DNA from: Clonostachys chloroleuca
Taxonomy: Eukaryota; Ascomycota; Sordariomycetes; Hypocreales; Bionectriaceae
Length of the DNA: 64,000 bases
Assembly (NCBI GenBank): GCA_037952775.1
Contig: JBANAY010000004.1
Span: forward strand, 13,764,001 to 13,828,000
Direction of reading: 5' to 3'
Positions 1 through 11,630 of the stretch are shown piece after piece (position 1 is the first letter of the stretch; each line of letters starts with the position of its first letter). The notes beneath the pieces are model-generated. The model worked only from the letters and a program-made list of their open reading frames with translations. It was not told the DNA's origin and made no database searches. A program made the position numbers and the translations under genes.

Positions 1-541
1 GACAGGAGGGCGGTCTCTTGTATCTAAAAAGATTTTTTGGGCTACCAAGAAGTTCAACCTCTGCGCCCAACTAAAAATTTCTCCTACGCAAAGTTTAGCT
101 TGCTCGGGGTGTCGCTGTGAGGTTAGTCTCTAATCCTTGTGAGTTTAAACTATCAATTAGACTTTGGATACATCACCCGGGGGTAAACTTATTTTAGACT
201 AGAGTCACAAAGAAGTACGACTCGGGCTGCCCCTTTGCGCCTGCCGCCTCGTCAAAGAGCCCTGGAACCATGGGATTCAAGGCTTCAGCGAGGCCATCGG
301 GCCAAATGGGAGCGCTTCGCCCGCCGGGCTACAAATTCCAACTTCTTCTTCAACCTCAGGCGCGACTAACGCATCTTTGCTTCCATCTTTACTTTCTTTT
401 GTCGATGTTGGAATTTATTGTTACTCTCCCTCTCCCTCCCTCTCGCTCTCTCTGACGTCTCTTCTCTCTCGGAGGAAACAACCTCCCCTCTCCTTCCTTA
501 CTCAATATAGCCCTTTGCCTTCAGGATCACACGGCGTTAAA

Positions 542-625
<84 letters not shown>

Positions 626-2246
626 TAACAACAAACATGTAAATCAGGCTGCAGAATATCTCGCGTACAGGCGGATAAGCTCTACCAATCCCAGTTTCCC
701 ATGAAGAACATCGTTCCAAACCTTTGGTAGCGAGCTGACGAGGTCTCTCAAGATAAGTTCATCAAATCTCCGAGAAACGAGAATCATTTGTATATAATAT
801 AATTTCCATTGTTACAGAAGAAAAGCTGATAGCTGCGGGGCAGATCACATACTGATAGTCTCCCACTGCTCGCAAGCTGGCAGCTTCGCTTTAAAACTAT
901 TGAACGATTGCCGCGGTAGCCTAAAGTCGTACCAAGTCGCTTTCTCAGGACCTTGACACCCAGTTCCGAAACTATTAACACCCTTACTCCCTCTGATTTG
1001 TCTCTCACTGTGTTTTTAGGGACTAAAGAGCATTACTATCGAATTTATCTTCTATTAAAAAACGTAAAATAAGTGATCTGACGAGCGGCTCATCCCGACG
1101 GCAAGTGAATCGTCAGTATGAAAGTTTACAGTTCTAGTTCTGCGTAGCTATAGCCTTGAGCTATCCAAGCTTAGTTTTGCCTTCTGGATTCATTGTCTTG
1201 AGATGTAGGACCTGTCCTCTTCCATTGCTGTTCAAACTCTCATCTATACTCTCTCACTTCATTTGGAAGATAGGAAGCCTGATTCAAAAGAGCACTAAGG
1301 GGCTATTATGTTCCTTGCCGCATCAGCGGTTGAGCAGCCCGAGGATCATGGGTAAAGTTCTTACTGAATTCGAAGGCATATCTTTGAAAGATACGCCACA
1401 TAGACACGATGACCAACCAGTGTGATTTTCATCGATAGCCTTGACGAAATCGCTGGTAGGGGCGCATTACCCAAGTTCTTGTGACTTACAAAAGGAATGA
1501 ATAAGCGCGCTGAAGGATGTCTATCAAGACGGCCGGAAATCTAGATAACCACCAGAATCTAAGTTTGTTGGAGAGACCAGCCTTCAAATAGAATACCCCA
1601 CCCGGTCGGAGATGACCAGATATGTGTATGAAAAACTGCCAGAACAAAAGAGGAGAACAAGGCCAGTCCCAGCTTCTAAGCCATAATCACGCCATACTTG
1701 GTGGGCATGATCAATCGGGATATACCTCGGGGGAATATCCGCAAAATGGATTTCATCATCCATGACAATAAGGTGAAAAATAAGGTTTATTATCCATGAA
1801 TGAGTGAACGTATCCACCGAGAAGGCGACATACATGTGAATAGAGTTGCATCACCTGCCACGTATCTTGACACCTGCCTGACACGTTGCCTGTCTTACAT
1901 GCTATTGTAATTAGCAGGTTTAATGTGACGTCGTTTCTTGCTTCTACCTTTCTGCGATATCGGACATGGAAATAATGAGTGAATAAGCATGATTGAGCAC
2001 GTAAGTTCGCATGTTATTTAGCGCCTACCATCCATGCGTTACCTAGCTCCAAGTATCCGGACTTATTTCGCGTATGGTTACATTGATTGCGAAAGATTGA
2101 TTTCGCTTGCGTTTTCTCGTATAGGCTAGTCCTATAGGCTTGTTGTTCACCGCTGCTCATATCTATATCAATCCCGCGATCGCTTGTCCTAAGACGAGCC
2201 ACCAGATTGATATGGTAAACTTAAGCTACAGTGAATCACGAGAATC
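1..2246. other. non-coding 5' region
   Basis: No convincing gene is seen on either strand. All open frames are short (under 90 codons) and resemble no family I know. The stretch holds a CT-rich tract at about 423-470, as often found near fungal transcription starts, followed by a (CAACAG)n array. It may be the promoter or leader of a gene that has been lost, but nothing shows this. Confidence 0.6.
542..625 (+). repeat. (CAACAG)14 hexanucleotide microsatellite
   Basis: Fourteen perfect CAACAG units (84 nt) followed at once by TAA. Read in one forward frame it would encode polyglutamine, but the frame begins only about 55 codons upstream with no recognisable domain and stops directly after the repeat. 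A coding role is therefore unlikely. Confidence 0.95.
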
Positions 2247-3912
2247 ATGATGAGGGTCACTTTAAGTCTTGCTTTGTTCTGGATCAGCCATGTTACGGCG
2301 CTTGGATACGCAGATAGACAGAAGACGCCTCTGAAAGATGATGAAAAAGTGGCAGCACTCTTTCCAACTCCTGAAGGTGATCTGATATCACCGGCGTTTC
2401 TATTTCCCCATACTGTCCCTGAGGGCTTCGCCAATAACTCGGCCCCTCCGACTGACAGTGTTACTTCAGGTCAGTGAAATACATGATGGCTGCTGTCGTC
2501 TGGCCATTGCAATTAACCAAGCTTGCTTTCATAGCGTCATTTCTCAAGTTACTGGCCCAGAAGAATCCATGGATAAATTACCATGAGCCCGACTTTACAT
2601 CTGAAGAAGGACGGGTTATCCCCTACGTCTACCTATCTAAAACTCGCAAGGACTACGTTGAGGGTTCATCGGACAACAAACTGCGAATATGGATTCAAGG
2701 AGGCACGCACGGAGACGAGCCCGCGGGTCCTCAATCAGTTCTAGCATTGCCCTTGGAAAACTCAACGATGACAAGAAATGGGCTTCATCAGTTCTTGACA
2801 AAGCAGATCTCCTGGTACTTCCGTTGTACAACCCTGACGGCACGCAGTACTTTCAGCGAGAGCTTGTCACCGGATTTGACGGCAACCGGGATCATGCTCT
2901 GCTCCAAAGGAAGCAGACTCGAGACGTGAAACAACTGCTCAACAGATTCAACCCTCATATTTCCCACGATGCCCACGAATATACAGCTTGGAACCGATTT
3001 GGCGGGAATTACATCAAGTCTCACGACCTTCAGTTTTCTGCTGTGAAGAATCCCAACATCAGGCCGGAGATTAGAAGTCTCGGTGAGCGCCTTTTCACTG
3101 ATACAGTCTACTCCACTGTAAGAAAGGCCGGATATCGCACAGGTCCCTACTTCACAGGCACTACTTCAGGAAGTGCAATCACCCTGACCGAGCCGGGCTC
3201 CTCCAGCTCGGGCGGGCATAACTCGTGGGGACTTGGCCAGCGGCTCTCATTTCTCGCTGAGACGCGTGGTATCAGATTGGGTGACCAGCACTTCAAGCGG
3301 AGGGTTACTACGGGACTTTTGGCTGCCGAGACAGTTTTGCGCGTAGCCACGGAGAACAAAGATTTGATCTACAACACAATTGAGGACGCTCGTCGAGAAT
3401 TTATCAACGGGAACGATGAAATAATCGTGGTGGATAAATCTAGAGTGACGAAGATGGACATTGACCTTATTGATGTTACTACAGGCGAGGTGGTTGATGT
3501 GCCGGTAACTTTCAACAACAACACACCCTCAGACGTGGTGCTGACCCGCCGCCGCCCGGAAGCTTACATTTTCTCGGGGGCCTGGTCTGACATTGCTGAG
3601 CGGCTTCGAGCCTTGGGGCTCAAGGTTGATGTCTTGGAGAGTGACTTCTATGGTACCGTCGAAACTCTCGTGGCCACCAACGTGTCTTTGGCCACCAGCA
3701 GGAACCAAGGAATCGTACAGGCAACTGTCAGTACAAAACCAGGCACAAGAATCGTTCGTATTCCAGTTGGCGGCTTCCGAGTGAGCACACGTCAACAGAA
3801 TGCTGCCTATGCCTTCATCACATTAGAGCCGGAGAATGTATCCTCGTTTGTGACAACAAACACCATTTCTTTGGAGGTCGGGGAAGAGTACCCAGTGTTT
3901 AGGATAGTATGA
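2247..3912 (+). pseudogene. M14-type zinc carboxypeptidase-like gene, frameshifted
   Basis: Seen: a Met start with a hydrophobic signal peptide (residues 1-19), then a 65-nt intron at 2470-2534 (GTCAGT...TTTCATAG) that restores frame. The next exon carries GGTHGDEPAG, matching the HxxE zinc motif of M14 metallocarboxypeptidases. The family match continues with LPLYNPDGTQYFQRE, SHDAHEYTAW (third zinc ligand His) and FLAETRG (catalytic Glu). However, GGTHGDEPAG lies in frame 2 and everything after about 2750 lies in frame 1: between TTG at 2747-2749 and CTT at 2752 two bases are extra or one is missing. No intron can bridge this without deleting conserved sequence. Expected role: secreted peptidase removing C-terminal residues. 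The C-terminal 200 residues are not recognised. Either a recent pseudogene or a base-call error. Confidence 0.75.
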
Positions 3913-4764
3913 TTATACGCACACCCGGTATTGATTATCTGGAGATTGCCTCATAGGCATAAGACTCGGAGGGCCTGTGCTGTGTGCTGTTGTATCCCTC
4001 AGTTGGATCAGAGCATTCTTTGAGTTGAGATTTGATGCATTTATTAGTATGGTCTTATCTCCAAGGATTTCTACCGCCTCATTTTGTTGAAAGTGAAGTC
4101 GCACGAATTATTCCGCACATTAATAGACTGCCTAGTGTCTCCATTGATAGACTAAGCTCAAGTTACATTGATTGTATGTTGTATTTTCACGTGAGAACAT
4201 GTATATTTCGGCACGGGTGCTTCTGTTGGTTCTTCGCATCAACCAAGGTAGGCCTAGTGTCAATTGCTTCAGTCTCTAGAAAGACACGACATGAGACCCA
4301 GTCGGTTGGGGAGTGAACAAAAGAATAGTTCAAGGACATGGCCGTGAGAGAAACGCCATCTGTGGTCACCATACCCTCGCTATTCCTCGATACGGTACTT
4401 TCAACGTAGGAGCTAAGATGAATGTGCCAGAGCAAACTAATCGGAATGGCGATAGTTAAGCCTTATGTTGAATCTTGCAGCATGGTATCACTAATAAGTG
4501 ATGGACCCCCAGTTCTTCTATTCAACATGAATGACGCTAGCACCATTGATAAGAATTGGGTCACACTATGCTTCTGCCTGGCCTTCTTGTTGGGACCTCT
4601 GCTGTTGGGGCCCCAACAAACCCCTGAGTCTTTGATATTGTCTTCCTTCAATAAGGTATGAGATCAAACGAATAACGCCGACTTCTGCCTACATGTGACG
4701 ATCTCTCCAGCCCATCACTGTCCTTGCCCAGGAAACATCAGCTTAGTGGTGACGAACGTTAATT
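3913..4764. other. intergenic, no gene seen
   Basis: Only short overlapping open frames on both strands. It contains a perfect 16-bp palindrome at 4603-4618, about 150 bp before the hydrolase start. Confidence 0.6.
4603..4618. repeat. 16-bp perfect palindrome
   Basis: TGTTGGGGCCCCAACA reads the same on both strands with no spacer. It could be a dimeric protein-binding site or chance. It lies upstream of the alpha/beta-hydrolase relic. Confidence 0.7.
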
Positions 4765-5652
4765 ATGACCGAGAATCGCGTATTCGCCGCCGGCGAGCAC
4801 ATTTTCCGTACTGGCAATGATTCCACGTTATATTACACGGTTCATGGGGTTGGTCAGTTAGTTGTCGTTCTCCCTCCACCGTGGGGAATTTGATCTCAGT
4901 ATCTTCAGGATGGGCTCGCGTCGCTATACGGGCGCTACACATTGTTGTTCCTCGAGCTCAGAGGAAATGGAAAGTCCAGCAGGCCTCCGGCATCGCAAAT
5001 GGCGAGTTGGAATCTTGCCGAGGATGTCGAGTTTCTGCGCCAGGAGTTGAAGCTTGAAAGGATACCATACCTGATGGGCCATTCTGGGGGTGGAACTGTG
5101 GCTATATGGTATGCGATAAGGTTGCCCGAAAGAGTCGAAAATCTTGTTCTGTTAAACCATCAGCTGGAGGGATTTGATAATTCTGAGTCAATGAAGGCTA
5201 TACTGCAGCAAAAACAAAAGGATCCCGAACTACGACCGGCTCTCGGCGCCTGGACTGCCTCATGGGACAATGCCTCTGATAAGGAGTTCGCGGCATTCTT
5301 TCGAACATTTCTTCCAGTGTATTGCTACGATCCAAAAAGCAGTGACAAAGTGCCCTTGCTCAGAAGCCTATCTCGCATACCAGTGTGGAATTACCATCTG
5401 TTGCATGGAAAGAATTCATCTCAAAGGAGCCAAGAGGCTGAGTTGGATTCAGTGAGGGCGCGAACGTTACTCATCTTCGCGACGGACGATCCAATTTGTA
5501 CACCTACACAAGGAATGGCAACTAAGAATGGCATTTCTGGTTCTGAAATGGTGGTGTACGATAAATGCGGGCATTTTCCTTGGATAGAGAAGAAGGAGGA
5601 GGTTATCAAAGAGCTTCAAGAGTTCTTCCCTGAAACTCATCCTTTGCACTAG
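4765..5652 (+). pseudogene. alpha/beta-hydrolase (proline iminopeptidase-like), premature TGA
   Basis: One frame runs from ATG 4765 to TAG 5650-5652 and would encode about 295 residues, the usual length for small S33-type hydrolases. It has the oxyanion region PPPWGI, strand RGNGKSSRP, nucleophile elbow GHSGGGT, acid loop FATDDP and catalytic His in CGHFPW. The frame is broken by TGA at 4891-4893, exactly where the family has Gly after the PPxWG motif; GGA to TGA is the simplest change. Homology is continuous on both sides, so an intron is not a reasonable rescue. A product starting at a downstream Met (4942) would lack the oxyanion strand. The substrate cannot be told. Probably a nonsense pseudogene. 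Confidence 0.75.
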
Positions 5653-6490
5653 GAATACAGTGTTCAATGAAAAGACTCGTCTTTAATTTAGCATTTCAAC
5701 CACTGGTTATTGCTCGAGTGTTCCAAAGCTCTATTTTCCTTCTTCAATTCGTGATGAGCTATCGCTGCTATTTCGCTAGTAGAGGGAATGACAGTCTCCC
5801 ATTATCTTGCGTAAATTACTGCTAATTCTAAGTTATTTATCGTCACTAGAGATCCTTGAGAGTAAAAAGGCACTTGCTGTGTATGAGCCAAGCCATGCTT
5901 TATCCGTCAGTCACGGCTCGGTCACGGCTCAAGGGGTTAGGCGGCTTCCATCTCCCCCCAGTAGGGCGCCAGGCTTTCCACGGTCGACAGCCGGTACGGC
6001 CTGGGCAGGCAGACTTGTGAGAAGTAGGATCACTATCCATGGACTACCTAGACCGTAGAAGTGGAAGTCAGCATCAAGGTTCCTCCTGGAACCACCTGCA
6101 TTTACAGCCCAAGATTGAGTAATAATAACCGTCAAATACATCTGGGAATGACCCAAAGCTTGCAGTTGTATCCAATAACACATCCTAAGATAGGCCCATC
6201 TCAATTTATTTCACTGTTTTCCAAGCCTCTTACCAGTCAATATAGTATAGATAATGCCCCGTAGTCTGCCCCAAGCACATGTGGTTCCAACAAACAGGGA
6301 TCTGTCGTTACATCGGGCAAAATATGAGGCGGTGTTCCAAATGTCGCGCGCCAAGTCCTGCTCTACCGTAGACACCTTAAAGATCTCAAGGTGGTACGGG
6401 TTTCCCAGATAGTGCATTTGTTTCTATCTCACAAACCCCTAACATCAGCGAGAAAAATTACAAACGATCACCCAAGCTGCAGGGACTATC
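5653..6490. other. intergenic, no gene seen
   Basis: Short open frames only. A small direct repeat, TCACGGCTC twice, lies at about 5912-5930. An upstream exon for the gene starting at 6491 was looked for here but not found. Confidence 0.55.
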
Positions 6491-7198
6491 ATGTCTACGG
6501 CCGGCTCTCTTACACGCATGCCTGACCCTGGCCGACCGTCTACCCAACTTCGGCCTGCTGCTCTCTACTATCCAGATACTACGGCGACATTCCATGCCTC
6601 TGTGTTCAAATACAACAACAACGAATTTACTCAGACCTTGGTTGTCAACTGTGCTACTTCCTGTGGCTCTGATGGCATCCCCGAGCAAACCATCACGGTT
6701 AAATTTGACAAAACATTATCATTCGCTGGCAATCATGTTTTTTCAGGCAGCCGCACCGCCTGGGGGTTTGGAGTGACAGGTGGTCAGGAAAGCTCGTTCA
6801 GGTATGCTGCCACCACCGTCAAGGATGGTGAAAAGTTCAACCTCCCAGTAAGTTCAACGGAGGTCTCAGCCTGTTTCGTGGCGTCACGCCTTCAAGTGGT
6901 CACAGTGACGACTGGTCTAGACAGAATCTACGGCTGGGGCACCTATAATGATAACTCCGACGTTATGACAACTTGGAAGGAACGTGTGATGTCTAGTCTC
7001 AGCTGCACTCCTTCTACAGATCACAGCACAACACAGATTGGGGGGACATCTGCATCTGGAGTCACCGAGACGGGCTCAAAGACAACAACAGCTACGGCAG
7101 CCACGGCAACACAGCCTGAGGGTTTCGGTGGTCTATTGAGGGCACCAAAAGGCCTGTTGATGCTTTTCTTGGTCTCGGTCATTTGGCTCATTGTCTAA
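6491..7198 (+). CDS. hypothetical protein with C-terminal membrane or GPI-type tail
   Basis: An open frame of 235 codons. The central part is rich in Thr, Ser and aromatic residues and has four well-spaced cysteines. It is followed by a Thr/Ser/Ala linker (about residues 170-205) and a hydrophobic tail LMLFLVSVIWLIV at the very end. This layout is common in fungal GPI-anchored or surface proteins. No signal peptide is present behind the first Met, so either an upstream exon was missed or the N-terminus is lost. I do not recognise a catalytic family. The neighbours (decayed hydrolase, CHAT gene) give no functional clue. Confidence 0.5.
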   Translation: MSTAGSLTRMPDPGRPSTQLRPAALYYPDTTATFHASVFKYNNNEFTQTLVVNCATSCGSDGIPEQTITVKFDKTLSFAGNHVFSGSRTAWGFGVTGGQESSFRYAATTVKDGEKFNLPVSSTEVSACFVASRLQVVTVTTGLDRIYGWGTYNDNSDVMTTWKERVMSSLSCTPSTDHSTTQIGGTSASGVTETGSKTTTATAATATQPEGFGGLLRAPKGLLMLFLVSVIWLIV

Positions 7199-7377
7199 AC
7201 GGAAAATTTACCGCACAATAAAGTCAATGTTTATAATTTCAGCATGGCTGCCGATCGGAAAATTCAATTTAGTAGTCGAATTTTCTGGCATGGCTGGTTC
7301 ACCATCCCCTTTAGTCCTTCAATGGGAGCTTGATTGTGAATGACGGCATGATTTTTAATCCAAAAAAGCATCTTTCT

Positions 7378-10300
7378 CTAAAGTCCAAAGTGAACATAGG
7401 GTATCCAGTGCAGTGGCCTCCTAGATATGTCCTCGTCGTCTGAGGAGTCTGGTATAATATCTCGAGGCGACGGCTCAATACTTTCGCTCTTACGACTTAA
7501 TGTCCGGTACTCTCTCTTCTGTTCATCCGGTAAAATTCTAGATCGCATCCTTATTTGTTTGTTGGCTCGTTCACTAAGCCATTGATCTCGAAGATCTCTA
7601 CAGGCTTCGTGCAGCCCTAGGCTGACCGATTCATCTGTCATACCTGTATCCCTTATCACCTCATACGTTCTTCGAGCGACATGGACGCATTGCTCGTCAT
7701 TAACCTCCCATAGAGTACCGATAACATGGCGAAAGCCAGCTAACTGGTAAACTGATAAGATGAAGGTTCTCATCGATGAACTCGTCGTCTCCGCTTCGCC
7801 CAGTCCCGCAGGCTGAAAGGTAGCCGAGGAAAGGGGGGTTGTTGCAGAGGTTCATTTCCAACAGGCTACCTACTGTCAAGCGGTCTGTCTTCCAGTCTTG
7901 CAGGAGAAGGTAGCTCTGCAATGGATCCTTTGAATCAGCGTACCCATGTCCAGCAAAATGGAATAGTTTGCAATCTGGAAGAAGCAATTCGACGTCTTTT
8001 TTGCATGTGAACTGATCCAAGACGTCCAGAGACATCTCTTTGAACATTCTTTCCAGAGTGTTGACCTCCTGTTTCGCAAACTTAAGATGACTATGTTCTG
8101 GAGTGGTTTCCATACCAATTAACAGCGCCTTTGAAGAAGCCCTCGGAGGGCTAAAGTCCTGCTGCCGTGCATAGATCATACATCGGATTGACGTGCTGTA
8201 AGATGAAATCACCCTATCTAGCACTGTCTCCGTAGATCCTTGGTAATGAAGACCTGAAGCGTGAAGGGGTAGCCTGGTTAAGATGCCAGTTGGAATCCAC
8301 CATACATGAGGCCAATCACTCTGAACTGTAGAATATAAAAACCCCAAAGCATCTAGAATTGGACCAGTTACAGTGTGCCACAGCCACTTCAGCGTCGAAG
8401 GACTATCTATTTGATCTCGTCTGCTTCTTCTCTTTGCCTCTTCGAGAATTAAGTCTGGCAAGGATATAGTCTTGATGTCATTCTCCTGAATCAAAATTGC
8501 ATTGCATCGGTAGCTACTGGCATTTATAACCACAATCGGGCCACAGTTGGCAGCGGCACATATCTCCGTCCGATCAGGAGCTGTCATGAAATTTTCCAAG
8601 CCAGGCATTGCTCGGATATCAGCTACCAGTTGATCCAGCTTCCTGACTGTCCCATATCGATGATTCGTGTGAGCCTTGGCAGATGATTGATTATTGCTTT
8701 CCGAAACAAATGCTCTTTGTGTTAAGCAATTTTCTAAATCAGACCGAAGACGGACGAAATCCTCGGCCTTTTCAGGGTATTTGAGCTTTAAGTCTTTAAG
8801 ACTTGTGGAGCCAGACACTTCCATGAAGTCCTCAAATCCAGGCATTGTTTGGACATCCGCTATGAGTTTGCCCAGGTCCCAAATAAGTCTGTGGCGTCGG
8901 TTAATATGATCAGGTCTTGAAATTGATCGATTGTTGATTTCCGAGACTAGTTCCCCTTGTGAATTTTGTAGTTCATCGTAGAGGCGCATAAACTCTTCTT
9001 CTTTCTCGGGATGCTTGCACTTCAAATCTTCAAGTCCTGTCAATTCAACAGTTTTGCCGAAGTTTTCAAACCCATCAATTGATTGGATTTCATCTTGCAA
9101 TTTTCCTAGCCTTTTTATGATCCCAAAGCGACGATGGGATTCGGTTTGAATGACCTGGGTTTGTACAAATGATTCGTCACTGCTTTCCAAGATCGATATT
9201 ACCTCCGCCATGGGATCCTCTAGTTCAGAACGGACACGCATGAATTCTTCAGCTTTTTGAGGATTTTTCGCTCTCAGATTTTTGAGGTTCATTCTAATAT
9301 CTTGGATTGACTCTGAGAGGACACATCGTCCTTGTTCAAGAAGGAGCAATGCGGCCAGACCGTCTCTGCCAGTTTTAAGTCCAAGCGCGGCCGCGTCACA
9401 TCCCAGACCAGCAGCTTGGCAGAGAACATACTGTTTATCGAAGTTTTCCAAGGAACGATGAGACAGTAAGGGAATTAGGCTCACCGCAAGCTGCGCGGCC
9501 GTGAAAGCTTGTTCCCAGTTTTCCATCATAGCATGACATCTTAGCAGTTTCGTACCCGCCTCAATGCGATATTGAGTAACCCCGTTGACTTGCTGAAGAG
9601 CCGAGTCATAACATTCTACTGCATCTTTCCTGTCTTGAGAGTTGTTGGAGATGGTATATAGCTTCTCCAGTAGCATGCCAAGATGGGATTTATATCTGGC
9701 TAGCTCAGGGTTGTTATCAGGATAGGTCTGAGAAATCGAGGTCCTGCCCCAGAGAATAGCTTCTTCGAGGTCCCACAGAGCTTCAGAATCTTCATATTTG
9801 ATACCAAGAGCCATTGAAAGATTATGGTAGAAGAGGGCAATATCCGGATGATGATCTATAGTTCCTAGCACTGCTTGCTTCCCACGTGAAATTGCTTCTT
9901 CAAGGTCATGGTGACTGCTGGACCACAAGAACCGTTTCTGGTATCGTAATCCAAGATTGTTCAGATATCTCCGATATTCATCTTGGTATGCAACGTTATC
10001 TTTTGTTTCTTGCGCTATCAGCTCCCCAATTTTGATAGCCTGATCTAGATCAGCGATGTCACCCTCTCTTGTGTATCGATGCTCCAGATAGGTGCTGATA
10101 GCATTCCATCGTTCATGTTTCTTCAAGCTGTCACTTGGGGTTGCTTGTAATGATTTGATTCCAAAGTTGATAGCTCCTTCTAAGTCAGCTTTCGCTCTTA
10201 GCTTCAGATATCGACGGAAAAAGTTATTGCTAAGATTGAAGGAGCCGACAGCAAAGGTTGAGTGGTCCTCCGGCACGGTTTGCATGATTTGCTCCCCGAT

Positions 10301-11125
10301 GTTGATAGCTTGGTCAAGGTGCTGAAGATCTCCGGTTTTCGTGTATTCAGCACTTAGCTTAACAGCTAAATTGTTCAGAGGTCCAGCCTCATTGATAGAT
10401 TCCTGTTTGCGTGCCTGCTTGACGAGCTCCACCACCTCTAACACGTTCTCTTTCTGAAAGTTGACTTTGCATCTCTTCATTAAGCGATCTGATAGTGTCC
10501 AGCAGTGCTCTGGTAACATTGGGCTGAACTTAAAAGTTTCCCGTACTAACAGTCTTCCGAAATGAATAGCTTCATCGAGATCCTCTATCTTTTCGAGTTT
10601 CGAGTATCGGGCTTCAAGGTAAATGCCGAGCTTATCGTGGCAATGTTCCCTAGCACTATTTTTGTAGCGGAGATCATGAAGGATAGTCTTTAGAATCCGG
10701 ATTGCTTCATCGAGATCATCTAGTGTCCCCTGGTGCAAGAAGCGTTCATATAGTTGGGTTGCAAGATTCTCCTGGGATCGGTATTTGTCCTCTGCATATT
10801 TTGTTTGAACAATGGCCTGTCTTCCAAGTTGGACAGCTTCATCAATAGTTGACAAAGAGTGACTTGCGGCATGTTGGTGGCCAAGACAACGGCTGAGATT
10901 ACTCATAAACGACACCAATTTGGGATGGTCTGTCGGGGCCAAATGCAGCACTTCTCGCCCAAGCTGCACTGCTTCTTCCAAGTCGGCCTCATCTCTCAAT
11001 TGAAGAAATCGCTGTTCAAGGAAGGTAGAAAGAGAGTCGAGATATGTGGGCAGGTCTGGGTTGTCCTCTAACCCGGCTCTGGATTGACCAAGATCGATGA
11101 TCCATTCGTCAATTACCTCCGTCAT
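7378..11125 (-). pseudogene. TPR-CHAT (caspase-like) protein, frameshift near the 3' end
   Basis: A 1,141-codon frame starts at ATG 11125. Residues 1-570 are degenerate TPR-type helical repeats, many containing DLDEAI / LGRQAI-like phrases. Residues about 611-855 hold three copies of an 80-residue unit (LKxLKxKxPEKAEEFMRLR ... MPGFExFM). Residues about 990 onward form a CHAT domain with both catalytic motifs: HFAGHG (His) and LSACGTG (Cys). After ENLHLIS the family match jumps frame at about 7748-7753: the expected YQLAGFRHVIGTLWEVND lies in the -1 frame down to 7378, ending in an acidic Ser-rich tail. CHAT proteases are known as executioners in prokaryotic and fungal defence systems; no binding partner is visible here. 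As sequenced, the last CHAT strands are replaced by about 20 unrelated residues, although both catalytic residues remain. Confidence 0.85.
8555..9300 (-). repeat. three tandem copies of an ~80-residue coding unit
   Basis: Inside the TPR-CHAT gene three consecutive segments begin with LKNLRAKNPQKAEEF, LEDLKCKHPEKEEEF and LKDLKLKYPEKAEDF and each ends near an MPGFEDFM-like phrase. Copies are about 78-86 codons apart and clearly diverged, so this is an old duplication. In the fungal CHAT proteins I know, a single such linker precedes the protease domain. Confidence 0.7.
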
Positions 11126-11630
11126 TCTTCTCTGCTCTTTTGCCTTTTTAGACCTGTTTGAAAAACGTTTTGATGTGTACGCGATTTTGAGACTTCTAAT
11201 TTAAGAGTAAGAGCGAAAATCAACGAAATAACTGATGCAAGGGGCAAAACATAAATAGCTGATTCTCTGCACTTCTCAGTTTTCATTGCCCCGCACCTCA
11301 TAGCAGGAGCAAATGTGCTGGTCCAATTGCCTAAAGGTTAAGAGCCTGTAAGCCTGAACGCCCCAGTTGTCGAAATAGATGAAATTTTGATCCCATTCGC
11401 TCGCTTACATGCCCTCAAACAGCTACTGCATTCCATCAAATATTATGGTAGTAATGGGCTTGACAAAGACGGAGTATTTGCGATCATCCATCACGCAATA
11501 AACGCGAGGCGATAATTGAGTGATGTACATACTATAGATTTTACGATAGGGGGGAAAAGGGTACCTTGAACCATATCAATGGTTCGAGAGGATCATAAGC
11601 GTTGATTATCTGCAGTAATGAAGACATTCT
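11126..11630. other. intergenic, no gene seen
   Basis: Upstream of the CHAT gene and downstream of the dioxygenase gene, both on the minus strand. AT-rich in parts; no open frame of note. Confidence 0.6.

Noticed and set aside
377..628. 83-codon frame ending in polyglutamine as a gene
   Set aside because: The Gln tract is a (CAACAG) microsatellite followed at once by a stop, and the rest has no domain or splice partner.
4891..4893. TGA as selenocysteine or programmed readthrough
   Set aside because: The family has Gly here, fungi of this group lack known selenoprotein machinery, and no readthrough context is visible.
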